Notes under the pieces: model-generated | Seen by the model: only the letters and a program-made list of their open reading frames with translations | The model's database searches: none | Told to the model about the DNA's origin: nothing | Translations under genes and position numbers: made by a program | NCBI GenBank assembly: GCA_902535175.1 | Contig: CACASR010000001.1 | Span: forward strand, 62,001-126,000 | Direction: 5' to 3' | Length of the DNA: 64,000 nt | From: an uncultured Prochlorococcus sp. | GTDB taxonomy: Bacteria; Cyanobacteriota; Cyanobacteriia; PCC-6307; Cyanobiaceae | Shown: piece by piece, positions 1 through 8,806 of the stretch | Layout: every line of letters begins with the position of its first letter | How positions within the stretch are numbered: the first letter of the stretch is position 1

Positions 1-659
1 ATTGGTTCCAATAATTCATTAGTCCACATTCCAGATGCAACTATTAATTGATCAAAAATTACAGGTTGATTTCCTATTATTTCAAGAGAATTATTTTTGT
101 CGTCTATTCTTTTAATTCTGCAACCTTCGTAAATCTTATTACCATTATTTCTTATGATTTGAATCCAATTTTCAATCGCTTTATTACTTAATATTGCTCC
201 TGCACTTGGTTCAAAAAGTCCTACAAAATGGTCTTTAGGTTTTATAGGAAATCTTTCAGAAATCTTTTCAGATGTTAAAAACTCATAAGGTATATTTTGC
301 TCATCCATAACTTTCTGAGCACCAGGTATAGAACCTTCTATGGTTTCTTCATCCCATGATTCACCATAAAACAATAATCCATGTTCTTTTCTGAGAGAAT
401 ATTTTGATACTGATTCCTGCTCAGCCCATAATTTATTTGATTCTTTAGCAAGTTTGCATAGCACAGGATCAGAATACATTTCTCTATACATTCTGGACTC
501 TCCAAAACTACTCCCATCGCAATGAGCAAGTTTTTCAGATTCAAAAACAGCTACATTTTTTACTCCCATTTGACTTAATGATGCTGCTGCACTTAGGCCT
601 GCCATACCTCCGCCGATAATTGCCACATCAACATTTTCAGGGATATTAATATTATTCAT
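1..659 (-). CDS. FAD-dependent oxidoreductase, sarcosine oxidase / N-methyltryptophan oxidase-like (C-terminus off the window edge)
   Basis: Reverse-strand reading gives MNNINIPENVDVAIIGGGMAGLSAAASLSQMGVKNVAVFESEKL...SSFGESRMYREMYSDP..., a GxGxxG dinucleotide-binding motif plus an MSOX/MTOX-like 'G(E/D)xR' segment; open to the window edge. Confidence 0.8.
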   Translation of the reverse strand, partial: MNNINIPENVDVAIIGGGMAGLSAAASLSQMGVKNVAVFESEKLAHCDGSSFGESRMYREMYSDPVLCKLAKESNKLWAEQESVSKYSLRKEHGLLFYGESWDEETIEGSIPGAQKVMDEQNIPYEFLTSEKISERFPIKPKDHFVGLFEPSAGAILSNKAIENWIQIIRNNGNKIYEGCRIKRIDDKNNSLEIIGNQPVIFDQLIVASGMWTNELLEP

Positions 660-663
660 TAAT

Positions 664-1710
664 TTAAAATAACTCTCCTATGATTTCCTGCTTTTCATTT
701 TTTATTAATTCTAAAATTTCCTGAGAAGCTAATCCACTCTGCTCAAGAGATAGGTATGAAATACATTTTTTCTTTACTTTATTCTTTACAAAATCATATA
801 CCTTTTCAGGTGATGTTTTAGACCATTTAACCGGTGCATATCTTTCAATTGAATCAGCTATTACAGCTCCTGCATTAACAAGAGGATCAGGTACTATAAC
901 AACATTCGAATCTCTCAACTTTTGAGGAATCTTATCATTTTCAAAAGGAGCATTTGCAGCTGAAATAATAGCTTTAGAATTTAAAAGAAACTGAGAAATA
1001 TTTTTATTTATTAATCCCGAGATTGAGCAGGGGAGAATCACATCAAAATCCTTGCTGTACCAATTTTCGTCATTTCCAAGGGAAATAGCGCCCTCAATAT
1101 CAGTTTTTTCTAAATCAATATCAACAACATAAGTTTTTATATCTCTTTTAATTAATTCATAAGCGACTATACTGCCAACCGAGCCGCATCCATGAACCAG
1201 AACACCATTTGAAAGATCGCACTGAATACATTTCTCAAAAGCTTCAAAGGCTCCTATAACTCCCATCGCAGTGGCAGTACTTGCATCAACATTACTATTA
1301 ACAGCTGCAAGGACATGAGGAGTCAATTTATATAATTTTTCCATATCATTCACATCAGTATTCAAGTCACATCCGGTTATCATTCTTCCATCAAGATTTT
1401 CTAGAAGTTCAGATGTTACTGAGATAAGTTTTTCTTTCACTGATGAAATATCTGAAGATCTCGCAACAACTTTCCCGCCAGAAAAACCAGTGGAATATAG
1501 ATCATGTTTACACTTCATAAGATTCGCGAGTCTGAACCCATCCTGAAGACATTCCATATCAGTTTCATAATTAAGAAGCCTTAAACCTCCATTTGCAGGG
1601 TGATCGTCAGGTTTATTTTCAGCAACTATGAAAACTGATAATTCATCACTTATGTATTCAGCAAGTACACCTACTTCACTTTTTAATTGAGTCTGTAAAT
1701 TAACCATCAA
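664..1710 (-). CDS. Glu/Leu/Phe/Val dehydrogenase family (leucine dehydrogenase-like)
   Basis: HPANGGLRLL, LMKCKHDLYSTGFSGGKVV, TGCDLNTDVNDM and GCGSVGSIVAYEL match Leu/Phe dehydrogenase motif order. Confidence 0.8.
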   Translation of the reverse strand: MMVNLQTQLKSEVGVLAEYISDELSVFIVAENKPDDHPANGGLRLLNYETDMECLQDGFRLANLMKCKHDLYSTGFSGGKVVARSSDISSVKEKLISVTSELLENLDGRMITGCDLNTDVNDMEKLYKLTPHVLAAVNSNVDASTATAMGVIGAFEAFEKCIQCDLSNGVLVHGCGSVGSIVAYELIKRDIKTYVVDIDLEKTDIEGAISLGNDENWYSKDFDVILPCSISGLINKNISQFLLNSKAIISAANAPFENDKIPQKLRDSNVVIVPDPLVNAGAVIADSIERYAPVKWSKTSPEKVYDFVKNKVKKKCISYLSLEQSGLASQEILELIKNEKQEIIGELF

Positions 1711-2762
1711 ACTTTCTCCATCATCAGGTGATGCTCTACGTAATCAAGGCTCCAGTTTTCAGGATCAGATTTTATTCTGCTGGTTAATCGATCAAAAAGG
1801 ATATCAGCGGGATTAACATTTCTCGAATTATTCTCATCCAAAGCGGCGACGAAACTGTGTTTACTCCAACTACGAATGGTCTCCATCAAGCCAATGGAAA
1901 ATTCCTCAGTATTTTGAGTTTCCCTCCACTTTTCCTTGTAAGGACAGTCCACATAAACTGTTCGTTCCTTTAAAAGCCTCAATCCATTTTTATAAGCAGC
2001 AGAATCTTCATTGGTTAAAGGTGATGTAAATTCTTCAGGAGACTTATAGAAATTCTGAATTGTGCCATTTCTATATTCAATTTCGGTAATAAGATTTTCA
2101 TCGCGCAATTCCTTCCAGATTGAATGAATCTGATCATGAACATTTACAGTTTTTCCTCCGTTATTTCCGAGATATCTATCTTCGTAGTCTCTAGATAAAT
2201 TTACAGTAAGTAATTTACCTCCGACTTTAAGCTCTCTGCTCCTCATTTCAAGAATCTGATTCCAGTCAAACAATGCCTGTTCAAGAAAATCTTTTCTTGC
2301 CCTCTTGTTGTCTGAAGCAAGTACATGGGTATGATCCACAAGAGTTTCCACCTTCTTATTAAGCCAGTGCATTGCCGTGGCAGAGAAACCGAAATCAATG
2401 AAACTATTAGGGACAAGCTGATCATAAAAACTACCGGTACATATAAGGGTAGAGATTGATTCTTGACCGGAAGAATGGAGTGAGAGATTCTTTATAAGAG
2501 CCTGATTATCATTTGAATAAAGATCATTTCCGATGAGCGAGATCTGAGAAGTTGTCTTTCTTTCTTGAATATCCTTTATTATCTTTCCCCAGAATTCAGA
2601 AGCCGTTCCACCATCGGCCGCGCCATAATCCATGAGGAATAAATTATCTTCAATCTTTAAATCTGCGATACATTCACCTGCCCAGTCACTTGCCAGATCA
2701 ATGCAAAGCTTGGCCCCAGCGGTCTGCTCGCTGTAGCCCTTCGTCATTGCTATTACCATCAA
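1707..2762 (-). CDS. SABATH-like SAM-dependent carboxyl methyltransferase
   Basis: LFLMDYGAADGGTASEFW and FIDFGFSATAMHWLNKK resemble SABATH (PF03492) motifs; 4-nt overlap with the downstream dehydrogenase. Confidence 0.75.
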   Translation of the reverse strand: MMVIAMTKGYSEQTAGAKLCIDLASDWAGECIADLKIEDNLFLMDYGAADGGTASEFWGKIIKDIQERKTTSQISLIGNDLYSNDNQALIKNLSLHSSGQESISTLICTGSFYDQLVPNSFIDFGFSATAMHWLNKKVETLVDHTHVLASDNKRARKDFLEQALFDWNQILEMRSRELKVGGKLLTVNLSRDYEDRYLGNNGGKTVNVHDQIHSIWKELRDENLITEIEYRNGTIQNFYKSPEEFTSPLTNEDSAAYKNGLRLLKERTVYVDCPYKEKWRETQNTEEFSIGLMETIRSWSKHSFVAALDENNSRNVNPADILFDRLTSRIKSDPENWSLDYVEHHLMMEKV

Positions 2763-2820
2763 ATATTAAGAAATTATTAAGACCTGTTAATACTACATAG
2801 ATATTTTTATTTCCGCGGAC

Positions 2821-2862
2821 GATCTATAAAATGAGGTTTTAAAAAGCACAGTTTTATAGATC
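2821..2862. promoter_or_regulatory. Inverted repeat GATCTATAAAA-N20-TTTTATAGATC upstream of the methyltransferase operon
   Basis: Perfect 11-bp arms (2821-2831 / 2852-2862). Confidence 0.6.
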
Positions 2863-2894
2863 ATTATTTCCAGAAAAAATTGATCGATTTCAAA

Positions 2895-2935
2895 AAAAAA
2901 TGGACTTAGAGCAATAAACATCAGTCCTTTTTTCC
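2895..2935. terminator. Bidirectional rho-independent terminator
   Basis: GGACT...AGTCC stem flanked by A-run and T-run. Confidence 0.6.
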
Positions 2936-2988
2936 AAGTTCTTAAAAAAATCAAATAAATTCATTTCTCTATTCAATTCATTTAAATT

Positions 2989-3360
2989 TCAAGTATTAAA
3001 ATAAGGTATAAGATTATTCTTAAATATATTCACTGAAAGGACAAATAAGGAAAAAATGGTTAGCTGGACAATAAGCCAAGTTAACATTTTATAGTTAGGA
3101 TTTTTTGTGAAAAGTGAGATATTTTTTGTGATAAGAGAATTCAAGTGAAAACTCTCCTTATTTTTGACTACTTTGATCAAATCTTTTTTCTCATTTTTAT
3201 TTTTATCTTTTAAATCTTGATTCATAAATGTCTCAATTGGTTTTTTTGATTTGTTTATTTGGGGCGTTTTATTTTGTAGTTTCTTTACTAATAGGATGTT
3301 TCCATATATCCAAAATGAAAATCCTATAACTAGCGGAAATAATGATTTGAAATTTATCAA
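2989..3360 (-). CDS. Hypothetical membrane protein
   Basis: 123-aa ORF with N- and C-terminal hydrophobic segments, followed by terminator. Confidence 0.5.
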   Translation of the reverse strand: MINFKSLFPLVIGFSFWIYGNILLVKKLQNKTPQINKSKKPIETFMNQDLKDKNKNEKKDLIKVVKNKESFHLNSLITKNISLFTKNPNYKMLTWLIVQLTIFSLFVLSVNIFKNNLIPYFNT

Positions 3361-3669
3361 AATTTATTCTCTTAAGCTTATCCCAAGTCTTAATGCTAAG
3401 GTTCCTGCAAAGATTACAATAAGCATTCCTAAAGCAATAAAAATTATCTCGTCAGATGATTCCATTTTAAAATTTTCTTTAATAATTCTGTTTTTTTCCA
3501 ATTAACAGGTAAACAAGAGCTTCAAACATTTTTAATCTAAAAATTTAAAATAACTAATAAGATTTATTTTCAAGATAGGAATAAAATATGAACTTCCAAA
3601 AGATAAATTTTATATCCTTCAAAGTAATCAATGAATTTGTTTCAATAAATTTTTCAAAAGTTGAGAAAA

Positions 3670-4092
3670 CTAAACTTTATTTATCCTTCCTCCATAACAC
3701 CCACTCCCAATTCTGAAAAAACCAGAGACAGCCTTCAGTAAATCTGCGTTATTAGTAATTCCTAATAATTTTGAGGATAAACCTGAAAATAAAACCATGT
3801 TCACTTCATGTGATTTAATTTTTGTTTGATATGGGTGCCATATTTTCCCATCTTTAAAAAGTATCGCTTCACCATTTAATTTGGTTTCTCCGTTTTCAAA
3901 GCTCCAGCTTGAAGGTTTATCTTTAATTGGTCTATGAGTATAAAAATTACCCTTAAGATTGCTATTCGATGAGATTGATCCTTTTAATGCATTTGATCTT
4001 CGTTCTTTTAAAATTATTGAAATGCTTGGAACTTCTTCTGAAATTAAAAAGCATTGTATAGGGTGGCTTATCTCAGCTAAAAAGGGATACAA
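3670..4092 (-). CDS. Hypothetical protein
   Basis: 140-aa ORF, no family recognised. Confidence 0.5.
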   Translation of the reverse strand: MYPFLAEISHPIQCFLISEEVPSISIILKERRSNALKGSISSNSNLKGNFYTHRPIKDKPSSWSFENGETKLNGEAILFKDGKIWHPYQTKIKSHEVNMVLFSGLSSKLLGITNNADLLKAVSGFFRIGSGCYGGRINKV

Positions 4093-4274
4093 AATTATGA
4101 TGAAATTATAGGATTTTATTTTAAAACAATTTTCAAAAACAAAAGAGTTCAGTTTTTAAAAGTTTTGACTTGGAGTAAGTCGACTTGTATTTATTTAGTA
4201 ATGCCAAACCAACCAAAATAATCCGCAGCCATAAATAATTCCTATAAAAACTATTACTGGAATAAATAAGGATT

Positions 4275-4484
4275 TCATTTGACTAAAAATCTACCCATAT
4301 CATTCATAAAAAACCAAATTACAATTGAAAGATTTAAGAGCACTGTAAGAGAAATAGAGATTATTAAAAACTTTTTCCCCACTCCTGATTGATTAGTATC
4401 TTTGCCAGCAACTGAAATCGATTCAAGTTTCATAAAAGAGATGATTTGATTGCCTTCTATTTTAGATCTTTTGTCAATCTTCAA
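4275..4484 (-). CDS. Hypothetical small membrane protein
   Basis: 69-aa ORF with one hydrophobic segment; overlaps next ORF by 11 nt. Confidence 0.45.
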   Translation of the reverse strand: MKIDKRSKIEGNQIISFMKLESISVAGKDTNQSGVGKKFLIISISLTVLLNLSIVIWFFMNDMGRFLVK

Positions 4485-4725
4485 AATTTGATATCTCTTT
4501 TTCTGCCTTTATATCTCTTCCATGACTTTCAATATATTTAGTCATATCTATCTGCCATTGCCTTATTTTATCGATATTAAATAAAACATTGCTTCTGGAT
4601 TTACCTGTAACGTATATCCAATGCTTACCAGCTTCCAGTACTTTTGTGCTCTTTAATTCCCAAAGTGATGATGATGAGATTCCTAGAAACTTTGATGCCT
4701 CTGCACTTTTTAAATATCTATCCAT
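4474..4725 (-). CDS. Small helix-turn-helix/excisionase-like DNA-binding protein
   Basis: MDRYLKSAEASKFLGISSSSLWELK... resembles HTH 'AAxxLGISxxTLxxW'. Confidence 0.5.
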   Translation of the reverse strand: MDRYLKSAEASKFLGISSSSLWELKSTKVLEAGKHWIYVTGKSRSNVLFNIDKIRQWQIDMTKYIESHGRDIKAEKEISNFED

Positions 4726-4856
4726 ATAAAAAGAGAATTGTTACTTTCCTCTTAACTCAAAAAGATTATCAATCAACCCAATTGTATATCAGGAGTTCAG
4801 GAGATGTAGTAAAGAAATAAACATGAAGTCGCTGATGTTACGAACTAATCTAAAAA

Positions 4857-5012
4857 ATGAAAAAATATGAAATAATTTTATTTTTATTAATTGTTATGGC
4901 ACTGATCCCTTTTAAATCAACAGAAAAACAAGGTAAAGCTAATAGTAAAAGTATTTTTAGCCTTGCCTTATTAATGTTCTCATTGGTAGCTTGGATGTGC
5001 TTATTTAGATAA
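4857..5012 (+). CDS. Small membrane protein (51 aa)
   Basis: MKKYEIILFLLIVMALIPF...LALLMFSLVAWMCLFR*, not in supplied track. Confidence 0.45.
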   Translation: MKKYEIILFLLIVMALIPFKSTEKQGKANSKSIFSLALLMFSLVAWMCLFR

Positions 5013-5018
5013 AAAATT

Positions 5019-5153
5019 ATGGCTAAAAAAGAAGGAAAAGAATTAGCTACGGTGAAGGTCTATCTTAATACGGGCATAATTGCAGTATTAATTGGGGTTG
5101 GCTTTGTTGCCTCAACTTTAGTTTTTGGAGTACTACTTCTAGTCTTGAAATAA
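5019..5153 (+). CDS. Small membrane protein (44 aa)
   Basis: MAKKEGKELATVKVYLNTGIIAVLIGVGFVASTLVFGVLLLVLK*, 6 nt after previous ORF. Confidence 0.5.
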   Translation: MAKKEGKELATVKVYLNTGIIAVLIGVGFVASTLVFGVLLLVLK

Positions 5154-5488
5154 ATTTTTAAAAAAGATTTTAATTCTTTTTCACTAGATTCAGAAAAATC
5201 ATATGAACAGATTGATTTAACATCAGATTTGAAAATTGTTAAAAATTTATTTTCATCTTTTATGGAATCATAAGGAAGAGATGAGAAGAAATATTCATAT
5301 TTCAAGGTTTCTTCCTTATCGAGTCCTTTAAAGAGATTTTTCTTTAGAGAATCACAATATTTAATGGCCAATTGATTATTGGCTATTTTTTTTTCTTTAT
5401 ATATTTCTCCAGATACAGGCAGACAATTTGTTACGTTGATTGCCAATATTAATCCAAGCAAAAACAATGAAATAAGAACTAATTTCAT
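5060..5488 (-). CDS. Hypothetical secreted protein
   Basis: 142-aa ORF with N-terminal signal-like segment. Confidence 0.5.
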   Translation of the reverse strand: MKLVLISLFLLGLILAINVTNCLPVSGEIYKEKKIANNQLAIKYCDSLKKNLFKGLDKEETLKYEYFFSSLPYDSIKDENKFLTIFKSDVKSICSYDFSESSEKELKSFLKIYFKTRSSTPKTKVEATKPTPINTAIMPVLR

Positions 5489-5666
5489 TAATCATCTTTT
5501 GGATTTAAAAATGGCCTTATTTTATTTTTCAGTTCGTTCAGTGGCTTTTCAATAAAATCAGGTTTTTTTAAAACTGCGAGTAAAACCCATCCTGCACTTA
5601 TTGCTAGAACCATTCCTAAGTAAGCAAAACCATAAATCATAAAAACTCTAAATAATTTACTTTTAA

Positions 5667-5882
5667 TTATGATTCTTTTTTGAGTTCCTCTTTGGGTTTA
5701 ATTTTCCCCTCTTCTGCAACCTTATCCACTTTTTCCCCTTTCGCTATAACTTTATCTTCTTCTTTGATATTTTTTTCTTCCTTTATTATTAATTTACTCT
5801 CAGTTCTCCCAAAATCATTTTTACCTGCAATAAAGAAAATTAGTGCGCTGATAAAAAAAAGTGCAAAAAGCAAAACTTCCAT
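5667..5882 (-). CDS. Hypothetical small membrane-anchored Lys/Glu-rich protein
   Basis: 71-aa ORF: hydrophobic N-terminus and charged KEE-rich tail. Confidence 0.45.
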   Translation of the reverse strand: MEVLLFALFFISALIFFIAGKNDFGRTESKLIIKEEKNIKEEDKVIAKGEKVDKVAEEGKIKPKEELKKES

Positions 5883-6234
5883 TTACTTATCCGATTTAAT
5901 TAAATACAAACTAATTTAGAGAACTAATTTTAATCAACATCAAATAATACAAATCATAGTAAATTTAGTTAAATCAAAAATAAAATATAAAATTCTTTAT
6001 TATCAATCAATTTAAATATTTAAGAACCTTAAAGTGTTATATTTCTTACTTTGAAAAATATTTTTAAAATATAATAGTTGTAATTATTAGTTTTAATATT
6101 AATTTTTTTATTACACATTGATCATTAATTATTTATATTTAGGGATGATTTTTACCTCATGGATATATAAACTTTGAACTTGAATAAACCCTTAAATATC
6201 TTTATGTTTACTCGAGTAATTTAATTTGTAGAAA

Positions 6235-6450
6235 ATGTTAGGAACAATCAAAGACCCAACTTTGTTTTTACTTTTTGGCAGTGTTGGACTTTTACTTTTT
6301 GGCTCAATAGGTTCTGGAATTTATACAACAGTTGGACCCTCTTCTCACAAATTAAGGGACACAATTCAAGAGCATGCAAGAATGCATGAATTAGGCATTG
6401 CTCATGGCCACAATGGTCACAATCATAATGAAGCAGAACATATTCATTAA
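6235..6450 (+). CDS. Small membrane protein with His-rich C-terminus
   Basis: ORF ends HELGIAHGHNGHNHNEAEHIH. Confidence 0.6.
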   Translation: MLGTIKDPTLFLLFGSVGLLLFGSIGSGIYTTVGPSSHKLRDTIQEHARMHELGIAHGHNGHNHNEAEHIH

Positions 6451-6459
6451 GATCTATAA

Positions 6460-6597
6460 ATGTATTCATATTTCTTTGATTCTGAGTTAACGACGCAATT
6501 CTTCTTTATTTCGATTCTCTCTGGAGCATTATTATCTTTTTTTATTTTTCTGTTATTTTGGTTGACTAATCAAAATGCAATGTTTAAAAAACAGTAG
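6460..6597 (+). CDS. Small membrane protein (45 aa)
   Basis: MYSYFFDSELTTQFFFISILSGALLSFFIFLLFWLTNQNAMFKKQ*. Confidence 0.45.
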   Translation: MYSYFFDSELTTQFFFISILSGALLSFFIFLLFWLTNQNAMFKKQ

Positions 6598-6757
6598 ATT
6601 TGCTTTTGAAAATTTCAGAAATGCAACTTTGATTTTTAAGTAATACGTTTAAAAACTTAGAAATTGCTACATTACTGTGACAATGAATCATTTTATACAT
6701 ACATCTCTCAAATTTTGTTTACGATTAGTAATATTTTAGTAATATTTCTTAATCTTA

Positions 6758-6874
6758 ATGGACTCAAATAAGGATATTCTCGACAGAGCCATAGGAAGAC
6801 CAGCAATGATGGCTTTCATGCTCTTAGTGGGAACATACGTAACAACTGGTCAACTTATCCCAGGTATTTTTTAA
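6758..6874 (+). CDS. hli: High-light-inducible protein (38 aa)
   Basis: MDSNKDILDRAIGRPAMMAFMLLVGTYVTTGQLIPGIF*, HLIP C-terminal signature. Confidence 0.8.
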   Translation: MDSNKDILDRAIGRPAMMAFMLLVGTYVTTGQLIPGIF

Positions 6875-7017
6875 TGAAAAATCAAAATCAGCAAAGAAAC
6901 ATTGATCCGCAAAAGACAAAAGCAGAGAAATTAAATGGTAGGTTTGCTCTCGTTGGTCTAATTGCTTTAGTTGGAGCGTATGTAACAACTGGACAAATTG
7001 TACCTGGAATTATTTAA
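6874..7017 (+). CDS. hli: High-light-inducible protein (47 aa)
   Basis: MKNQNQQRNIDPQKTKAEKLNGRFALVGLIALVGAYVTTGQIVPGII*; ATG overlaps upstream TAA. Confidence 0.9.
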   Translation: MKNQNQQRNIDPQKTKAEKLNGRFALVGLIALVGAYVTTGQIVPGII

Positions 7018-7042
7018 TTCTTTTACATATAATTATCATTTA

Positions 7043-7074
7043 GTCAGTTTGTAAATTTACAAGCTGGCTTTTTT
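7043..7074 (+). terminator. Rho-independent terminator after hli pair
   Basis: GTCAGTTTGTAAATTTACAAGCTGGC palindrome (with G-U pairs) then T-run. Confidence 0.75.
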
Positions 7075-7212
7075 AATGGAGTTGTTTATATGATTTTTGC
7101 AAAAAATTTTTATTTAACAATGTTCCAATAAGGTTCCTTTTAAACAAGTTTATGGTTCATTTTTATTTTTATTGACAATATTGAAATAAGTAAATAAAAG
7201 AATTTTAAATTT

Positions 7213-8403
7213 GTGACTTCTGAATCATCTCAAGATCAAGATTTTAAAAGAAAGCATCCCAGCGAAGGAATGGATGCTTTAGAAAAAGAATCAAAATTAC
7301 CTCTTAAAGGATGGGAAAATGAGGTTGCCCGAGCAAAGGAATATGGATTAGAAGGAGCAAAAAGTATTGTCGATAGAAATATATCTACATTTTCAAGAGG
7401 AGAATTACCCCATTTTGCAGGTATCAATACTTTCATGAAAGTTCCTTATGTTGAAAATGTAAATGAAGTGGGAAATTATGATGTTGCGATCGTTGGTGTT
7501 CCTCATGATTCTGGAACTACTTATAGACCAGGGACAAGATTCGGACCTCAAGGTATAAGAAAAATTTCTGCTCTTTATACTCCGTACAATTATGAAATGG
7601 GAGTGGATTTGAGAGAGCAGATTTCAATATGTGATGTAGGAGATATTTTTACAATTCCAGCAAATAATGAAAAAAGCTTTGATCAAATCTCGAAAGGGGT
7701 GGCTCATATTTTTGCTAGTGGTGCATTCCCAATTATTTTGGGTGGAGATCATTCAATAGGTTTCCCTACAGTTAGAGGAGTTTGTCGCCACTTAGGAAAT
7801 AAAAAAGTAGGAATCATTCATTTTGATAGACATGTAGATACTCAAGAAACAGATCTAGATGAAAGAATGCATACCTGTCCATGGTTTCATGCCACTAATA
7901 TGAAAAATGCACCTGCAAAGAATCTTGTTCAATTAGGAATTGGAGGCTGGCAAGTACCAAGAGAAGGAGTAAAAATTTGCAGGGAACGGAGTACGAATGT
8001 TTTAACAGTTACTGATATTTGTGAAATGGGGTTGAAGGAGGCCGCTGATTTTGCGATTGAAAAAGCTACTGATGGAACTGACTGTGTATACATTTCTTTT
8101 GATATTGATTGTATTGATGCTGGATTTGTCCCTGGAACTGGTTGGCCTGAACCTGGGGGTTTATTACCCCGAGAGGCATTAAAACTTTTGGAGTACATTA
8201 TTAGAAAAGTAAATGTATGTGGCATTGAGCTTGTTGAGGTTTCGCCTCCATATGATGTAAGTGATATGACAGCCTTATTAGCTACAAGAGTTATTTGTGA
8301 TTCAATTGCGCATCTTGTAGTAAGTGGTCAGCTTCCAAGAAAATCTAAACCAGAATGGATTTCATATAAATGCAATATGTCAGTTGATCAAAAATGGAGA
8401 TAG
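7213..8403 (+). CDS. gdmH: Ureohydrolase family, guanidine hydrolase (GdmH/Sll1077)-like
   Basis: Arginase-family motifs GGDHSIGFPT, FDRHVDTQETDLDERMHTCPWFHATNM, SFDIDCIDAGFVPGTGWPEPGG; directly followed by HypA/HypB-like genes; GTG start. Confidence 0.8.
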   Translation: MTSESSQDQDFKRKHPSEGMDALEKESKLPLKGWENEVARAKEYGLEGAKSIVDRNISTFSRGELPHFAGINTFMKVPYVENVNEVGNYDVAIVGVPHDSGTTYRPGTRFGPQGIRKISALYTPYNYEMGVDLREQISICDVGDIFTIPANNEKSFDQISKGVAHIFASGAFPIILGGDHSIGFPTVRGVCRHLGNKKVGIIHFDRHVDTQETDLDERMHTCPWFHATNMKNAPAKNLVQLGIGGWQVPREGVKICRERSTNVLTVTDICEMGLKEAADFAIEKATDGTDCVYISFDIDCIDAGFVPGTGWPEPGGLLPREALKLLEYIIRKVNVCGIELVEVSPPYDVSDMTALLATRVICDSIAHLVVSGQLPRKSKPEWISYKCNMSVDQKWR

Positions 8404-8409
8404 ATTTTC

Positions 8410-8766
8410 GTGCATGAAGTAGATATGACAAAATGCCTTATTCTTTCCATGGAAGAGTGGGCAGAGAAAAAAAATAAAAAAAAGATAGTTGTTGAAAAGA
8501 TTAATCTTAAGATTGGCGAATTTACTTGCGTAGAACCAATATCATTAATTAATACTTTTAATGCTGCAGTATTGGGTTCTTGGTTAGATTCCTCTGAGAT
8601 TACAATTGAGATAATACCTTTTGAAGGGAAATGCTCTAAATGCAATAGATTATATTTTCCAAAGAAAGAGAATGGATATAAATCTCCATGTTGCAATTTT
8701 AATTTAGAGGAAATTATTAGTGGGAGGGAATTAAAAATCGCATCTATTGATTTTAAAGAAAAGTAG
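8410..8766 (+). CDS. HypA-like nickel metallochaperone
   Basis: MHE N-terminus and CSKCN...CCN zinc site. Confidence 0.8.
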   Translation: MHEVDMTKCLILSMEEWAEKKNKKKIVVEKINLKIGEFTCVEPISLINTFNAAVLGSWLDSSEITIEIIPFEGKCSKCNRLYFPKKENGYKSPCCNFNLEEIISGRELKIASIDFKEK

Positions 8767-8806
8767 AAATTTAGTATCTAGAATAAAAACGTATTTTCAA
8801 ATATAA

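Noticed and set aside
3251-3505. Plus-strand ORF of 84 aa
   Set aside because: Largely antisense to the minus-strand membrane ORF, no recognisable family, likely spurious
7018-7212. Possible guanidine-I (ykkC) riboswitch upstream of gdmH
   Set aside because: Region is very AT-rich; only the hli terminator palindrome is visible and no ykkC-like conserved ACGA/GUC core was recognised
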